Under the pieces are notes generated by a model that saw only the letters and a list, made by a program, of their open reading frames with translations, had not been told where the DNA came from and did not search any database. From Anabas testudineus (Eukaryota > Chordata > Actinopteri > Anabantiformes > Anabantidae), in the NCBI RefSeq assembly GCF_900324465.2, contig NC_046625.1:12006019-12070018 (forward strand): DNA of 64,000 nt, read 5' to 3'. Of the stretch, positions 62,244 through 64,000 are shown in pieces. The position numbers were made by a program, and so were the translations under genes. Positions within the stretch are counted from its first letter, which is position 1; each line of letters starts with the position of its first letter.

Positions 62244-64000
62244 ATGGCGTTGGTCCTTCTATTGGTGATGCTGACAGCATGTGCTGCTGTTCCTCAAGGT
62301 ATAAACAAATAACTTTATTTTAAGATATATTACCAAAAGAAGACCTCACAATAAAGATGCATGCAAGTGTAGGCCTATTGACTTTTTTATTTTGATAAAA
62401 GCCGTTGTTAGCAAAAGGCTAATGCATTAGACAACATTTAATTAGTCAGTTACAGACAGTTACCTTACTGTATGTACAAAGACATGGAAGATGTTCATGA
62501 ACAGACAACAGGTGATCAAACTACGGCAGACACAAAATTCAATACAGTGAGAGTTATGTGGTAACCAATAACATTTGATGCACGTTACAAAATGATTGTG
62601 TTTTGTTGGTAAAAGTTTTTTGGCGTTTATTATTAGTTACACATTTCATGTTTTTTCCAGTTATTTCATATATTGCTTTAGTTTAGCAAGTGTCAAAACA
62701 TCATTTTATATCATATATTTTTGTGTCAGCGATTTTTTCTATTGCATCATTTCATTATTGAATTGTATTTTTTTCTTAGATCTGTCAGGTAAAATGTTCA
62801 CCTTCCCAGAAGTAACCAACACAGCTCATGTCAGGATAACTACATCAAGACAGGAGTTCAGTGCTGTGACAGTCTGTCTCAGGTAATGCTGAATATGCAG
62901 AATAGAAGAATGTACTGTATCTCTCACAATGAAAACAAAAGCGTCCTGCATGACGACTTCTTTTTAATGTCTACAGGTTCTTTACAGACCTGCATAATAG
63001 AGACTACTCAATTTTCTCTTTGGCCACACCCTCTTTTGACAATGACTTCCTGATTTTCAAAAAGGAAAATGGTGTTACTGAACTCAATATAAGGAATAAG
63101 ATAGCTGAATTTGTAGGACAGGAGTACGGGCTGAATGTGTGGCACTCTATTTGTACCACATGGGACTCTGCATCAGGACTGGGACAGGTGTGGTTTGATG
63201 GAAACCCTTCAAGCAGGAAACTCATCAGCTCAGGAACCAACATAAAGGGATCCATTCTGATTGTTTTAGGACAGGTACACTTTTTAATATTTGATATTTT
63301 GAAATGATTCTCATTTGCTTTTTTGTGAAACGAGGGATGAGTTTAAATCCAACTATGTAGCTAAAATCAGCAGAAAGTTATCTAAGTTAACTGCTTTAGC
63401 TTTACTAATCTAAGCCCCCAAACATGGTTTACACAAGGACACAAATACTTTGTGCTATACATGATCTGTTACACGTGCTGTGAAGTTTATGAACATGTAA
63501 CTTGACAAATCGTAACGCAACACAAGCTCTAGCTTGAGTGAGAGCATTGCCTGAACGTGCACTATAGCAAGAAACAAGGAAGGATCTCTGACCCCATCTA
63601 TTTGTGTTAATGTCTAGTCAAAATAACTGCTGATTCAACAAAATCATAGCGGAACATGTCCATATACATCATTATATATATGATTCTTCATCATCTTTAC
63701 AATTTCAAAATCAAATGCATTTGTGCACTTGGTTGAACCATGTTTGGGGGCTAAGTCTTAGCAGGAGTGAGTAGAAGTTTAGTTCCCCAGGTGTCAAACC
63801 ATTTATTTAATTGTCTTCCAAAACATACATACCATAATAAATGTGGCATATTACCATAAAGCTGTGATCTAACATTTCTATCAATTTACAGGAGCAGGAT
63901 TCCCATGGTGGAGCGTTTGACACCAACCAGTGTTTTGTTGGCATGATGTCTGACGTCCACATGTGGGACTACACCCTGTCCCCCTGTGAGATCCAGCACT
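62244..64000 (+). CDS. Short pentraxin, CRP/SAP-like, type B copy 4 (runs off the window)
   Basis: Exons 62244-62298, 62780-62882, 62977-63274 and 63892 to beyond 64000 are all in frame so far. The signal peptide is MALVLLLVMLTACAAVPQ. Exon 3 has one codon more than B1 (HNRDY against RGY). From GQEYGLN to LVLGQ it is identical to B1. It keeps Asp-Asn (SFDND) at the human Asp60-Asn61 calcium position, unlike B1 and all type A copies. The splice acceptor abutting the ATG is conserved (GCATCAG), but the usual type B promoter and exon 0 are not found upstream; the solo LTR lies there instead. The stop codon is outside the window. Confidence 0.9.

Overview
The window is vertebrate nuclear DNA, almost certainly from a ray-finned (teleost) fish. 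The genes have short GT-AG introns, CA/GT microsatellites are dense, Tc1-like and other teleost-type repeats are present, and a tandem cluster of short pentraxins lies beside a STEAP gene. I cannot name the species; percomorph is a guess from compactness.

Layout. (1) 2.26-13.54 kb, plus strand: a complete ten-coding-exon gene for a NAC-alpha-domain protein of 2223 aa. A giant acidic third exon of 5.47 kb and a C-terminal NAC plus UBA module identify it as NACAD. (2) 15.87-19.30 kb, minus strand, convergent with nacad: a complete five-exon glipr2 (GAPR-1, CAP domain, 156 aa). (3) 19.3-34.2 kb: about 15 kb without a recognisable gene. It holds microsatellites, a dead DNA transposon, a hairpin and several stretches that look like conserved noncoding elements. 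(4) 34.29-39.37 kb, plus strand: a complete ten-exon steap4 metalloreductase gene (472 aa) with a MITE in its 3' UTR or just beyond. (5) 41.4 kb to the right edge: a tandem array of CRP/SAP-like short pentraxin genes, all plus strand. In order these are a decayed copy, A1, B1, A2, a B/A chimeric pseudogene, a frameshifted B2, A3, a 5'-deleted B3, and B4, which runs off the window.

The array has two paralogue types. Type A starts MKSF..., has a 224-aa precursor and keeps a fixed aromatic-acidic loop (IFWDD). Type B starts MALV... and has a 223-224-aa precursor. Each complete gene has a short noncoding first exon upstream, and its splice acceptor directly abuts the ATG. Four copies are intact in the window (A1, B1, A2, A3), B4 is intact as far as it is visible, and four are pseudogenes. 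Pieces of mobile DNA have shaped the array. The AATAAA of every type A gene lies inside a Tc1-like transposon fragment. A LINE tail sits upstream of B1. A probable solo LTR sits where B4 should have its own promoter and first exon.

Functionally, STEAP4 (ferric/cupric reductase) and CRP-like pentraxins are both inflammation-responsive families in vertebrates, so their adjacency could reflect shared acute-phase regulation; that is inference. All exon boundaries below were derived by eye from GT-AG sites, reading-frame continuity and remembered family sequences; no alignment or search was run.
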